Shown in pieces: positions 34,509-45,146 of a DNA stretch of 64,000 nucleotides (position 1 is its first letter; each line of letters begins with the position of its first letter). The stretch is from contig JANFAH010000006.1 of assembly GCA_024663395.1 (NCBI GenBank), forward strand, positions 1,922,001 through 1,986,000. Direction: 5' to 3'. Origin of the DNA: Pisolithus tinctorius. Its lineage: Eukaryota > Basidiomycota > Agaricomycetes > Boletales > Pisolithaceae. A model generated the notes under the pieces. It was not told the DNA's origin and did not search any database. It was given only the letters and a program-made list of their open reading frames with translations. The translations under genes and the position numbers were made by a program.

Positions 34509-35750
34509 TTATGTGGGACCTGCACACAGCTCTGTCGCAATATCCAATATATGCGGCCCACAACATAGTGGGATGTCTACATACTGATGCACGTTCTCTC
34601 GCATGTAATATGCAAGGCATGCCTGATTGCCGTCTGCGCTATCGACCTGATGAACCAATGACGCTCCTGACATTGCGATTACGGTGCCTGAATTGTATCG
34701 GAACCGCATTCCCAGCTCTGGGACAACAAAGTCCAGAGGAGTGTAGCGTCCAACTGTCAACAACGTATCCAACCATACCTTTCAGCCATTCATATCTTTA
34801 TGAAGGGGAGACTTCTGATTTACCATTAATGACATGGAACTGTAGACACTGTTCCAGATTGGCAATACAGCCTGCATATCCTTGTCTTGCCGTGTGACTG
34901 CCATTGATCTGAGTCGCATGAGTGCCTCCCGCCCGTGTAGGTACATTTTTGGGTGCATGATTTGCAATGCACCCAATAGAACGGCATGTAGCCCAGCCAT
35001 GCTATCCAGCCATTGACAGGTCTCATTTGCTCCCGACTTTTCTTTTAAAAGTAGCGATACTTCCGGGTGATGTGAAGGGTTGCTGGGCTGTCAGCAGAGT
35101 TACGAGAGTGAAATCATCTTCGAATGGATAATGACTCACCCCATGCCCTTGCTGAAACCATGCCAGTGAGAGGTCGATGGCGCCTTTAAGATCTGCGGCT
35201 GGGCAAAAATGGTTGGAATCATGCCGCCAGCCACCTGCCCCGTTGGACTTCACGCTCCGCGCAAGCAGGATACTGAGGTTGCCCAACGAATTCCAAATCT
35301 CAGCCTGATGGGATCGTTAGCAAAGTGCGGGATGCCCCATTCAGTTTGCCAACCTGATATGCCTCGCCGAACGCATTCGGTAGATACCACAGGAGGATGT
35401 TTCCCTCTTTGTCAATTACCGCTGCTGGACGGTCGATTTCCACATAACTTGAACGGTCTGCGATGACATTAACGTCCCACATTTCCTCGACAACGACTGG
35501 GAATTTCTTAGCCTTTCAAATTTCATGGATAGATGGACTGACTGCATTCACGATATGCCTCGACTATGACTGGCAAAATGTGATCTGCTTCGCACGCTAT
35601 CTGCAACGGAATCGATACATGCGGGAGGGCGCGTGGGCCACCAATGACCTCCTCACACAACCGGGACACCATGTATGTAGAGACGCAGTCCATCAGATCC
35701 ATTTTCCAATTACCTGGGAGGCTTTTGGGGCTTTTTAATGGTGTCATTGT
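34509..35750 (-). pseudogene. TET/JBP-family dioxygenase, copy 2, decayed
   Basis: Minus strand. Upstream block AAVIDKEGNILLWYLPNAFG aligns with copy 1 (ATVLDVHGRVIVWYLPG). The catalytic domain shows NQKSPLHKDMNG (HxD), FVVPELGMRFRYNSGTV, MSGASLVHQ (third iron ligand) and ACLAYYMRENVHQYV. A TGA interrupts it at 34782-34784 right after HKDMNG. The 2-oxoglutarate-binding Arg (GERIALVHYM in copy 1) is Gln here (GNQACLAYYM; CAG, as from CGG). Both changes predict loss of activity. The 5' limit is approximate. Confidence 0.78.
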
Positions 35751-36619
35751 ATGGTGTACAAGCGACAGATCGTTGGATCAAAATTCTGAGATCGTTGGCA
35801 CAGGCGGACAATGAGACGAATCAGTATTTGAATTACGGAAACGCCGGGCACCTGATGTATTCTCAAGCATCAGGAAGGAAATCGAAGCTATCGATGGTAA
35901 TGATATTGCACATTTGAATTGTTGCTATTGTCCAGCATCATGGATGTACCTGCACGACAATTCCATCTTTACAATGTTTGTATATGCCCAAGTTGATATA
36001 TCATGTGAGGCAGGTGCCCTTGGTCGCAATATTATGAAAACAGAGCTGATGTGAACCCACTTGTTGACAAATCCAGTGCAGATACCAGTCCCAGCATTCA
36101 CAGCATCAGTTGGCAAGTGTCACTGGGCCTTGATATTCAGTGCATTGTCGGGTTGGCCATGTATGTGAGGGGATGCTACTTTGGATCCGCCCACCGGCCG
36201 CCCACAATGTTGCCAGAGCGGCATTTGACTGCATTGTCACTTGGACCTTCACAATCAATACACAAAAAATGTCGCAAAGGCATTGCAATTCACTGAATAC
36301 ATTTCCTTCACTTGCAATCTCCATCTCTATTTGCGGGGAACTTTCACAAAATGTCTGAGACGAATGACAGGTCCATCCATCGAGCAGGCCAATATCCACC
36401 ATCTGGTGGCCATGCCTGAATATCTATGGGGTCCAGGCACTCTTAATTATGGCGTTAGGCTGGTTGTGATGGGTTCTCATGAATTGCAACTGCCCGGACC
36501 GTTCCATACAAGGTCCCTTGCTGCTGTTGCCGCGTTCAACCATCATGCAATTGATGATCCGGCTCATGCATTTTGTCATCATCCAGAACATGAACCATAG
36601 GCATGTGTATAACTTTCAA
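35751..36619. other. Unassigned interior, older element
   Basis: Several short open frames on both strands, none with recognisable motifs or splice context. Nothing supported. Confidence 0.5.
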
Positions 36620-37760
36620 TGAATGCCATGTTGCGTAGATGAGCCTGTTCATTCATTGTGCCAGCATCTGCTGCATAAATTCGTCAGCCTGGAGATAAGT
36701 TGCGCAGGTTTCGACGTCACACCGTCAGGCCCGCCCAAATGTTATGAAAGCACACGCCATCCATGCGATGGGCTTTCCCACTCGATTCTCCTGGGTCAAG
36801 ATGGCTTGCTAGCGGCCCTCCATGTGTTCAAATGGATCCGCCAAACCAACATCGGGCCCCCCATAGGTTGCGCCACATGCGACATCCCATCGACAGGCCC
36901 ATACATGGCCTATGAGAGCACCCACAACATTGCTCACAGCCCTCCTCATCTGTTTCGACAGGTTCAACATTTCTTCGACAGGCCCGTCGATGCCTTACGC
37001 CGGCATCTGCAATATACTGCACGGCACTGCCCATCCATTTTGACGCGCTCAGAAGTCCATGCATGCGCCCGTCCATGGGTTGTGACAGTGTCTGGAATTT
37101 AACCGTCAGGCCTGCTCATAAGTTGTGACACATGCGACATCACTTTTATGGGCCCGACCGTTTGTTCCGACAGTACCATGTATTCCCAGGACGGGCCTGC
37201 CCATTAGTTTTGACGGGTTCAACATTCTTTGGACAGGCCCGTCCATGTATTTTCACAGCACCCACCCCGCATGTGACAGGCCCGCCAATAGGTTTGATGG
37301 ATGCAATATCCTTTCAACGGGCCTGTCCATGCCTTATTACAGCACCCATCCCACATATGACAGGCCTGCCCATTAGCTTCGATGGGTTCAACATACCCTC
37401 GTTGGGCCCGTCCATTTGTTGTTGCAGCATCTGCCCCCGAAATGACAGGCCCACCCATATGTTGGGACAGATGCGATATCTTCTGGACAGGCCTACCCAT
37501 CAGTTTCTACGGGTTCAAAGTTTCTTGGATGGGCCAGCCCATGGGTTGGGATGCCCTCTACTTTGATGATGACAGGCCTGCGCATTAGGTGCCGTGGGGC
37601 AGCACATCCTGCCACCAGCCTGCCCGGGCCTGCACATACATTGTAATATACTTGTCACGGGCCTGCTCATTTGCTGCTGTCACTCTAGGCCTCCGGGCCT
37701 CTTCATATGTTGTGACTTAATTAATTTGATGGGCCTGCATCGGGCTCTATGTGAGTAATG
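36620..37760 (+). repeat. Degenerate tandem array, unit about 85 bp
   Basis: Recurring blocks GACAGGCCCGCCCAT, RGTTTGACGGGTTCAACAT, GGGCCYGTCCATG, then ACAGCACCCATCCC. Two units near 37,280-37,450 align over about 85 bp; copies toward both edges are more decayed. About ten to twelve units. The open frame at 37132-37566 is the repeat. It adjoins the helicase relic. Confidence 0.75.
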
Positions 37761-38060
37761 GTAATTTGGCGCACAGGCTACCCATGTGTTGTGACTAAGC
37801 TGACTACATGGGGTCTGCCATCGACATCAAATGCAGGAAGGGGTGAAACGTAGTGGGTAGATGCAGCACGACAGAGCGCCTCCCTGTTGTCGTCTTGCAC
37901 TGGCCAAGCCAACGTAGCATCTTTGATCACACGCAGATGAGAACGCAGATTTCATACAAGAGGGAGACACAAACCAATGTGGGAGATGTCGTCTGGGTCA
38001 TCATCCTCGTCCTTTTTCTATATATCACGAGAGATCAGTTGTAATCAGGTGCCGACGACA

Positions 38061-39244
38061 CTGAGGATTGTGAAGACTGGACAGCCACTCTCTCTGAGGT
38101 GGACCTTGTGACATTCCAATGCGATCAACTTTCAGCACGAGAACAAGCTCACGCAAAACAGGCTATTGCCATAGCACTGCACTATGGGGTGTTCACTGCC
38201 AGACCCCCCACCCTGCCTTCAGATAATTATTCATATCGAATAGCTGTAGGAGGGGACGTACCTCAACTGGAAGGATGGATGACCGCCATGCATGCCATGG
38301 TGGATAGTGCCAACCAAAACCAGATGTCTGTCATGGCCGACGATGAAATGGACCAGGGCAGTGTCATCAAAAACGTTGGCATGACAGGCATAGAAGCTGG
38401 AGGTGCCTACATGCTTGCACAACTGGTGGGTGATGAAAACAGACTTGAGCCAACTGATGTGGATGACCTGTTAGAAGATCAACGGCAAGCCTACGACATC
38501 ATCGACTGGCACTTACAACAGTTTGTCACAGGTGGGTGTCCTGATCAGCTGCATATGATCATTCCAGGGGAGGATGGTGTTGGCAAGTCGAAAATGATAC
38601 AAACAATTATGGACAATTTTGCCCACCGAGGAGTTAGTGGTATGCTTGTGAAAGTGGTGTACACAGGCATTGCAGCGTTGGTGATCGACAGCAAGACTTT
38701 GCACAATATAGGTACGGTCACTCGGTGTAATCCATACGGTGTCTAAGGGAGTGCTCACAGGCATGATACCGCTAAACAGTGGAAAACAATCAGCTCAAAC
38801 AATTAAAAAGCTGGAAAATTTCTGGCATGAGAAAGCCTATCTTATCATCGATGAAATGTCGATGCTATCTCGACCCTTCCTGGCCAAACTTTCCAACATC
38901 ATCTGTCACACACGAACAGGGAGTGACGCCACATTGACTGATCTTCCGTTTGGAGGGCTGAACGTTATCATGGTTGGCGATTTCCATCAATTCCCGCCCA
39001 TGGCGACCAAAGCATCCACACCATTATTTTGGCCATGTAATGTGGAAAATGATACACACAAGGAACTTGTCAGATGTCATATCTATGAACAGTTTGACGT
39101 CGTCGTCTGCCTAAAGACACAGGTGTGAGTCACCGATGTGGGCTGGTGCGATCTCCTTTGCCACATCCACAACGGATCCTGCAGCAAACATGAGATAAAT
39201 ATGCTGCGGGGACTTGTCCTGGAAAATCCGACCTGTCCACCGAC
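38061..39244 (+). pseudogene. PIF1-type helicase, N-terminal part (split gene)
   Basis: Superfamily 1B helicase related to PIF1 and to Helitron helicases. Reads LSAREQAHAKQAIAIALHYG, DDLLEDQRQAYDIIDWHL, Walker A PGEDGVGKS, KVVYTGIAALVI, an intron at about 38712-38760, MIPLNSGKQSAQTI, Walker B LIIDEMSML, MVGDFHQFPP and CSKHEINMLRGLVL. It stops at NPTCPPT where an LTR-like sequence starts; the same reading resumes at 51,189. The 5' part, where a Rep/Helitron-type N-terminus could lie, is replaced by the 85-bp array, so a Helitron origin is only possible. Confidence 0.82.
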
Positions 39245-39287
39245 TGTCATAGTCATGCCTCGACCCCGGCCAGACTCGGCCTCGCGC
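39245..39287. mobile_element. LTR-like insertion (about 526 bp), left 43 bp
   Basis: Begins TGTCATAGTC exactly where the helicase reading breaks. The other part is 50,706-51,188 and ends TACTTGACA, so the ends are TGTCA..TGACA. Flanks CCGAC (left) and CCAAT (right) fit a 5-bp duplication with two transitions; using the left copy restores PPTDFSTLPW in the helicase. Confidence 0.75.
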
Positions 39288-41104
39288 TGTCACACACCAA
39301 AGGTGTTGTGGACATGGTTACAGCTGACTCTGCCTAACTCGTTGACGAGTTGTGCACAATGCCCAAGCATGCAGATGAAGACTAAAGGCCTCATGCGTAG
39401 AAAGACTGTTGGACGTGAACAGTCATCCTTCGCACAAGAACGAGTCATCGGTGCTAAAGAGAGAAGAGGAAGCGAGTTAAGCGCGCATTAAAAGTTTTTA
39501 GCGCCCGTGTACAGCATTCCGGTTTTCGTCGTATCTCTGCCGTTTCCAAAGATATCAACTCGGTTCACATACTCGCTTAAAGTGCTCAGCCCCACGATTC
39601 TTCCTTCCAAATTTGGAGAGGATCCTCGCACCCTGCGCGTTTCTACAGCACTCCATCCATCAAACGCTCATTTCGCTAAGTCCATCAATCATGGCCACCT
39701 CTTCATCAGTCATCTCGCTTGTCTCATTTGCCAGAGACAGTGGCTACGTATATCTGCCAGGCATTCCCACCAGCTTCCGTCCTGAAGCCCCCTGGTTCAT
39801 CCCATCATTGTCAGCCCCATCTCATCCCATGCAGCTTGGTCAGCGTGTTCTCCTTGTCAGTATGACTTCCAGAAGGACGTTCTTTGGTCGCCTCAGGTCT
39901 GTCACTCGGTTAGAAAGGTCTTATGTGGTCGTTTCAGTCTCCCCGGTTGATGAAGCATATGGATCATTCCTCCCTGCTCCCTGCACCGTCTTTATTCCAA
40001 TCTCGTCCATCATTCTTCCTGCATTGCGACAGCTGCAGTATAATCTACTGTCCTCCAGCCTCCCTGATCGCATTCATGACGAGTATGACATGCATCTTGC
40101 CTTCTTACTGCAAGATCCAGCAGAAGACGTCCCCCCTTCTCCTCCTTCTCCATCAGAGCCCCATTCATGAAGTTTTTGTTAACTTCACTGAGAGGATGGA
40201 AGGGTGGGAGACGCAATCACGTATGCTCTCATTGCCCCACAGACCCCCAACGCCCTAGCCCCCTTTGACACCTGACTCATGCCCTTCAATTCTGGAATTA
40301 ATACTTCCCTATCTGGAAACACCATCCATCTGTCATGCCATCTTTGGATCTAGAGATGTCTCCGCCGAGATCTAACTTGCATCGCCACCCCCTAATGTGA
40401 TATCAGTGCGCTTACTCAGTTTCTGATTCTATTTGACTCATTTTGTGATATTTTGACTATCCTTGACTCGTTCATTGCCAATACTTACCAATCCTCTTTG
40501 CTTGCTTACTTATCGTTTCTCGCTTACTCATCATGATTACTCAGTCCTTACTCATTACTTACCAGGTGTTTGTGCCTTGTTTGTCACAAGCTGTGCTTCC
40601 CCCACAGTATATAAACCCCCATGTACTTAGCTACCCACAATCAATCAGAATCAATTCAGAAGCAATCCAGAAGTCAGCTCAGCTCAGCATATCTCGTCAT
40701 CGACAGTTGAGGCTCATTTGGAAGAGTCTATCTGTCTTCATTTATATCATTGTATCATCAGTGCTTAGTCAGCAACCTCTTGTTTAGTCATCCATCCACT
40801 CCTGCGTAACTCGTCATCGACTTGTGCCAGGAGCACGTCCTATCGAAATCCATTTACTCCCAAGTCCTTTCAGCTGAACACCCCTGCTCTGTTCAGCATC
40901 CCCTTCTCAATCAGCGTTCATTCATCCTCTCCTGCGTAACTCATCGACGACTTGCGCCAGGAGCCCTCTACTTGAAGTCCCCCCCCCACACATTTAGGTT
41001 TCTCTGCACTCCAGGTTCCGCGGAGGCAAACCACCACTCGCTCTTATTTGTCTTTTGTGTTGGATTTGTTTGGTTTTCACCAGCATTCCTCACTTTGACT
41101 CACA
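39288..41104 (+). repeat. Gypsy 5' LTR
   Basis: 1,817 bp; TATATAAA near 40,608 is the likely promoter box. Compared with the 3' LTR only about four substitutions were noticed, all transitions (near 39,354, 40,028, 40,936 and 40,943). Contains short open frames identical in both LTRs, not called as genes. Confidence 0.95.
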
Positions 41105-41106
41105 TC

Positions 41107-41124
41107 TGGAGCCCACCGCGAGGG
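41107..41124 (+). other. Gypsy primer-binding site (candidate)
   Basis: TGGAGCCCACCGCGAGGG starts with TGG two bases after the LTR, as needed to pair with a tRNA 3' CCA end. The tRNA was not identified. Confidence 0.6.
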
Positions 41125-41204
41125 GTGGTTATTCCTGGATCAAGAACCCTGCTCGTTCAGCCTATTGAAACTTGTCTCTAAAACCCACTTGATATCTTGC
41201 TACT

Positions 41205-44200
41205 ATGTCATCCACCATCCCCACTATCTATCCTCCTACATCATCAGCAGTTCCAGTGGCTATGGCTGCTCCCCCTGCTCGCTCTGTCCTCACTATGCCC
41301 TTGCTTGGCATGAAGTCTGCCCCTGAATTATTCCAAGGAGACCATACCCATGTTCGCTCCTTCTTGGACCACTATGAACGTCTCTGTGCCTACCACAATG
41401 TCACTTCTGACCAGGAAATGGTCGAGTCAATCCTCCAGTATTGCAATGCTCGTGTTAGGGAGATTATTGAAGGAATGGCTCACTACTACACTCCTGATTG
41501 GGCTAACTTGAAGGCTGATCTCCTCAAGTACTTTGATGCTGATCTATCAGATGAAAGGTTCTTTGAAAGGCATCTCAAGAGCTTTGCTTTGGAGTCTAGG
41601 ATGCAGCCCATTATGACACTTCAAGACTTTAGGGCTTACAACCGTGGCTTCATTCGCATTGGAGGTTGGTTGAAGAACAAAGGAAGGATCTCGGTTGACG
41701 AATATAATCGCTACTTCTGGGCTGGTTTGTCCCCAGTCTTTCGTGGCTTGGTTGAAACTCGTCTCAGGACAAAGGATCCCAACCTTGACATCAGCAGGCC
41801 ATTCCCCTATGATGATGTATGCCAGTCAGCTGAAGAGGTTCTTCGCCGTGATCGCTTTGATGCAGATGACCTTGACTTCCTTGGCCCTCATGCTGCCCCT
41901 GCTCCTCAGGCTCAGCCTAATGCTTCTCATCGCTCAGATGGAAGAGATGACAGTGTTCGCCCTCTGCTCCCTTCCCATGAAGCCAGAAGAAACCTTGAAA
42001 ATTTGGAGAAAGAAGGTCCTACTGCTCGCAAACAAGATGAGGTTGAGACCCTAATCAAGTCCCTCTCTCGCATGTCACTCAGTGACCCAGACTACTCCCT
42101 CCTCTACTATCGTGCTATCAAGATGGATCCTGATGCTGCAAAGGTGCTTCGTGCTCCTTCCCTTCGTCCTGCTCCTGCATCTACTCCTGCATCCACTGCC
42201 CCTGCTGCTACTTCCTCATCCCAGACCCGTCCTGCTAGGAGGACCATCACTTGTTATGGCTGTGGTGTTGAAGGCCATGGTGTTGAGAGTTGCCAGGCCA
42301 TTAATGATCTCATTCAGAAGGGTTCTTTGGCACGTGATGAAAACCATCGAGTCATCTACCCTAATGGACAGCGCATCTATCGCAATGGAGAAGAGACTAT
42401 CCTTCAAGCCTATGAGCGCACTAAAGCTGCTGCTCAGCCTGCCAATGCAGTTCGCTTTGTTATCCATGAAGAGGCCGAAGAAGAGTCTAGTGCCGAGATC
42501 TATGAGTTGGAAGAAGAACCCCTTGTTGCTGCTGTGGATCGCTCTAACAAGGTTACTAAAGAGAAGAGAAAGGCTGTCTTTGACAGTGTCCTTGTCCCAC
42601 CTCGTTCGCATGGCAAGGAGAAAGAGACTCAAGAACCAAAGCCTTCATCCTCTGCATCCATCCCTGCTCCACAGAAAGCACCACTTGCCCCTGCCTTTGT
42701 ACCAGTTGACATCCATCCCGCTGTCTTTGATGGTACTAGAGATGATGCTATCATGGAAGATGCCTCTGTCCCAAAGCCATCTGGTCAAGCCACTGAATCT
42801 GCAGACAGGTCTAAGAAATCCAAGCCCCCTCCTACCACTTCCCTGTCTTCATCACTTTCGCAGTCTGCCAACTCTAAAGCCATTGTAGAGCGCATTCTTT
42901 CTACTCCCTTGACTGTATCTGTTGGGGAGGTCATTGGATCATCTAGGGATGTTTCTCAGCACCTTCAGGAGCTTATGCGATTCAAGAGACAGCCCCTGGC
43001 TCAGCCAGTCAAGTCTGTTACTGCTGTTGAAGGAACTCCTCCTGCATCCTCCTACTTGGCCTTGACTTCTAGCCCCCTCATCACTATCAATCTGACTTGC
43101 AATGGTCGTCGTGTAACAGGTGTCATTGACTCTGGATCTACCCTCAATGTCGTTCGTGCTGGTATAGCCCAGTCAGTCATTCGCATGCCCATTGATATGT
43201 CGCAGACCATCAATATGCGAGATGCAAAAGGAGGTGTCTCTACTCTGAAAGGTCTGGTACAGGATGTCCCTCTCTTCTGTGGTGCTGCCAGGACTTGGAC
43301 CAATCTATTCGTTGCCCCAGACACTAATGCAGGCTTTGATCTCCTCCTTGGTCGTCCTTGGGCTCTTGGGAACTCGGTTAGCATTGTTGAAAGAGAGTCT
43401 GGAACTTATGTTGTCTTTGGAGCTGATTCAGATCGCCCCCTGGAGATGTGTGTTACTGAAGGCCAGCTTGGGTCTGTTGCAGATACTCTTATGGCGACTC
43501 TAGAGCCTGTCCATTCTCAGCAAGAAGCTGATGAACCTATGAGAGATGTAGCAGTTGGTACCCCTCATCATGTTTCACCCATTGTCTTCGCTCCACCCCC
43601 ATCGACTTCGCAGTCACCCCCTCAGTCACTTGATTCTGCTCTGCTATATCCTGAATCACCCCCAGATGGGTTTGATGTTGCCTCAGCCTTTCCTGTGTTC
43701 CATCCCATTCCAGTCCAAGCATTCCCACCTCCTACCAGTCCCTTTCCTTCGGAGTTTGTTGGTCAGCTTACTCAGGAGTTACAGTCCACTGATGTGAGTG
43801 GATTGGAGGATAGTCCTACCCTTGCCCAGATTCGTCGCCAGATCAGAAGAGAAGAGCGCCAGTCACTTGTCTCACTTCTTACTAGCCTTGCTCATCGCAC
43901 TCCCCATCTGTCCTCCCTTTATCTTGACTCAAACCATGCACTTGCTGGAGAAAGAGGTACTGATGAATCAGGAGTCTACTTCCAAGACTTCCTTATGCTT
44001 GATGTTCGCTTAGTCCGACAGGTCCCTGCCCCACTTGAGCATTACCATGAGCTTGAAGGTTCTGCCTATGTCAGGTTCTATCCTCGTCTACACCCACAGG
44101 CATCTCCCACTCAGAGCAATGCATCTCCACCTCCAGACCTGCCATCTAACTCGAGTCTACCTGCTTCACACGTACTTTCTAATGGCATTACTGCTCCGCC

Positions 44201-45146
44201 TCAGACTCCCTCTCCTCCATCCCCAGGTCCAGTTATCATTCAGGAAGAGCCCACTGATGGTTCCCACCAGGCATCACTTCTGTTCTGTAGAGACACTGTC
44301 ACTCCAGACTCTGAAGCTACGTTCTCCATCTTCAATACTTCCTACTGTGGTTCAGTTGCCCCTACTTCCCATGATGCTTGCCATGACTCTCGGTTCGCGC
44401 AACTCGGCGACGAGTTGTGCAGGGATCCATATGCGCCCAGTCCATCCACCCATCATCAGTCTGCGCAACTCGATGACGACTTGTGCAGCCATGTGCAGTT
44501 GCCAGATTCATCCTCAGATATAGGTCATGACTCTCAGTCCACGCAACTCGTCGACGAGTTGCGCATGTCCCACCACTTGTCCAGTCTGTCCCCGGATATA
44601 CCCACCACACTTTCGCCACTTGACTCTGATATGTTCAACACTGGTGTTGGCTCTTGCTTCTATCTGCCTAGCCCATCCTTGCTTCAGTCTGCACAACTCG
44701 ACGACGACTTATGCAGGCATCAGCATTCATCTAGTTCAACTCTTCCTATGCCATTGCTACCCTCAGCTCCCCAAGCCATGTCTAATGCTGCCGTTGGTGA
44801 AGAGTCAGTTGCCATGCCAGAGCCTTATAGCAATGTTGTCATGTGTCGTACCCCTACTGGATGGATTGCTCATTTGCAAGAAGCTGCAGAGGACCATTCA
44901 GGTGAGGTGGATGAAGAGGACACAGGTGCATTCCCAAACTCCAGTCTTCATATCCTTGCCAGTGCAGTCAGTTTTGCCTCAGCCTCAGCTCATCCTCCCC
45001 CTTTCGAAGCAGTTTCATACCCAGACCACTTTCCTGCTTCTGCTTCCTCAGATTCAACTCAAGACAGGTCCAGTGATCTTTTCGGATGTGTTCCTCCACT
45101 TTCTCCCATATCTCATCATTTATTTCTCCAGTTCTTTGAAGATTGA
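41205..45146 (+). CDS. Gypsy Gag-protease polyprotein
   Basis: 1,313 codons. The N-terminal capsid region (FQGDHTHVRSFLDHYERL, WANLKADLLKYF) is followed by a CCHC zinc knuckle CYGCGVEGHGVESC, a charged linker, and a retroviral-type aspartic protease with VIDSGSTLNVVRAG and DLLLGRPW. A long Ser/Pro-rich C-terminal region carries four copies of a QLDDDLCRH-like peptide, each encoded by the palindromic AACTCG..CGAGTT motif. The start ATG is 100 bp after the 5' LTR. No stops. The 45146 stop lies after the point where the pol frame becomes usable. Confidence 0.92.
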   Translation: MSSTIPTIYPPTSSAVPVAMAAPPARSVLTMPLLGMKSAPELFQGDHTHVRSFLDHYERLCAYHNVTSDQEMVESILQYCNARVREIIEGMAHYYTPDWANLKADLLKYFDADLSDERFFERHLKSFALESRMQPIMTLQDFRAYNRGFIRIGGWLKNKGRISVDEYNRYFWAGLSPVFRGLVETRLRTKDPNLDISRPFPYDDVCQSAEEVLRRDRFDADDLDFLGPHAAPAPQAQPNASHRSDGRDDSVRPLLPSHEARRNLENLEKEGPTARKQDEVETLIKSLSRMSLSDPDYSLLYYRAIKMDPDAAKVLRAPSLRPAPASTPASTAPAATSSSQTRPARRTITCYGCGVEGHGVESCQAINDLIQKGSLARDENHRVIYPNGQRIYRNGEETILQAYERTKAAAQPANAVRFVIHEEAEEESSAEIYELEEEPLVAAVDRSNKVTKEKRKAVFDSVLVPPRSHGKEKETQEPKPSSSASIPAPQKAPLAPAFVPVDIHPAVFDGTRDDAIMEDASVPKPSGQATESADRSKKSKPPPTTSLSSSLSQSANSKAIVERILSTPLTVSVGEVIGSSRDVSQHLQELMRFKRQPLAQPVKSVTAVEGTPPASSYLALTSSPLITINLTCNGRRVTGVIDSGSTLNVVRAGIAQSVIRMPIDMSQTINMRDAKGGVSTLKGLVQDVPLFCGAARTWTNLFVAPDTNAGFDLLLGRPWALGNSVSIVERESGTYVVFGADSDRPLEMCVTEGQLGSVADTLMATLEPVHSQQEADEPMRDVAVGTPHHVSPIVFAPPPSTSQSPPQSLDSALLYPESPPDGFDVASAFPVFHPIPVQAFPPPTSPFPSEFVGQLTQELQSTDVSGLEDSPTLAQIRRQIRREERQSLVSLLTSLAHRTPHLSSLYLDSNHALAGERGTDESGVYFQDFLMLDVRLVRQVPAPLEHYHELEGSAYVRFYPRLHPQASPTQSNASPPPDLPSNSSLPASHVLSNGITAPPQTPSPPSPGPVIIQEEPTDGSHQASLLFCRDTVTPDSEATFSIFNTSYCGSVAPTSHDACHDSRFAQLGDELCRDPYAPSPSTHHQSAQLDDDLCSHVQLPDSSSDIGHDSQSTQLVDELRMSHHLSSLSPDIPTTLSPLDSDMFNTGVGSCFYLPSPSLLQSAQLDDDLCRHQHSSSSTLPMPLLPSAPQAMSNAAVGEESVAMPEPYSNVVMCRTPTGWIAHLQEAAEDHSGEVDEEDTGAFPNSSLHILASAVSFASASAHPPPFEAVSYPDHFPASASSDSTQDRSSDLFGCVPPLSPISHHLFLQFFED

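Noticed and set aside
39507..40258. LTR open frames (92-185 codons) as genes
   Set aside because: They are within the LTR, identical in both copies, and show no known domain; the 185-codon frame (39613-40170) could be checked for expression, but evidence is lacking.
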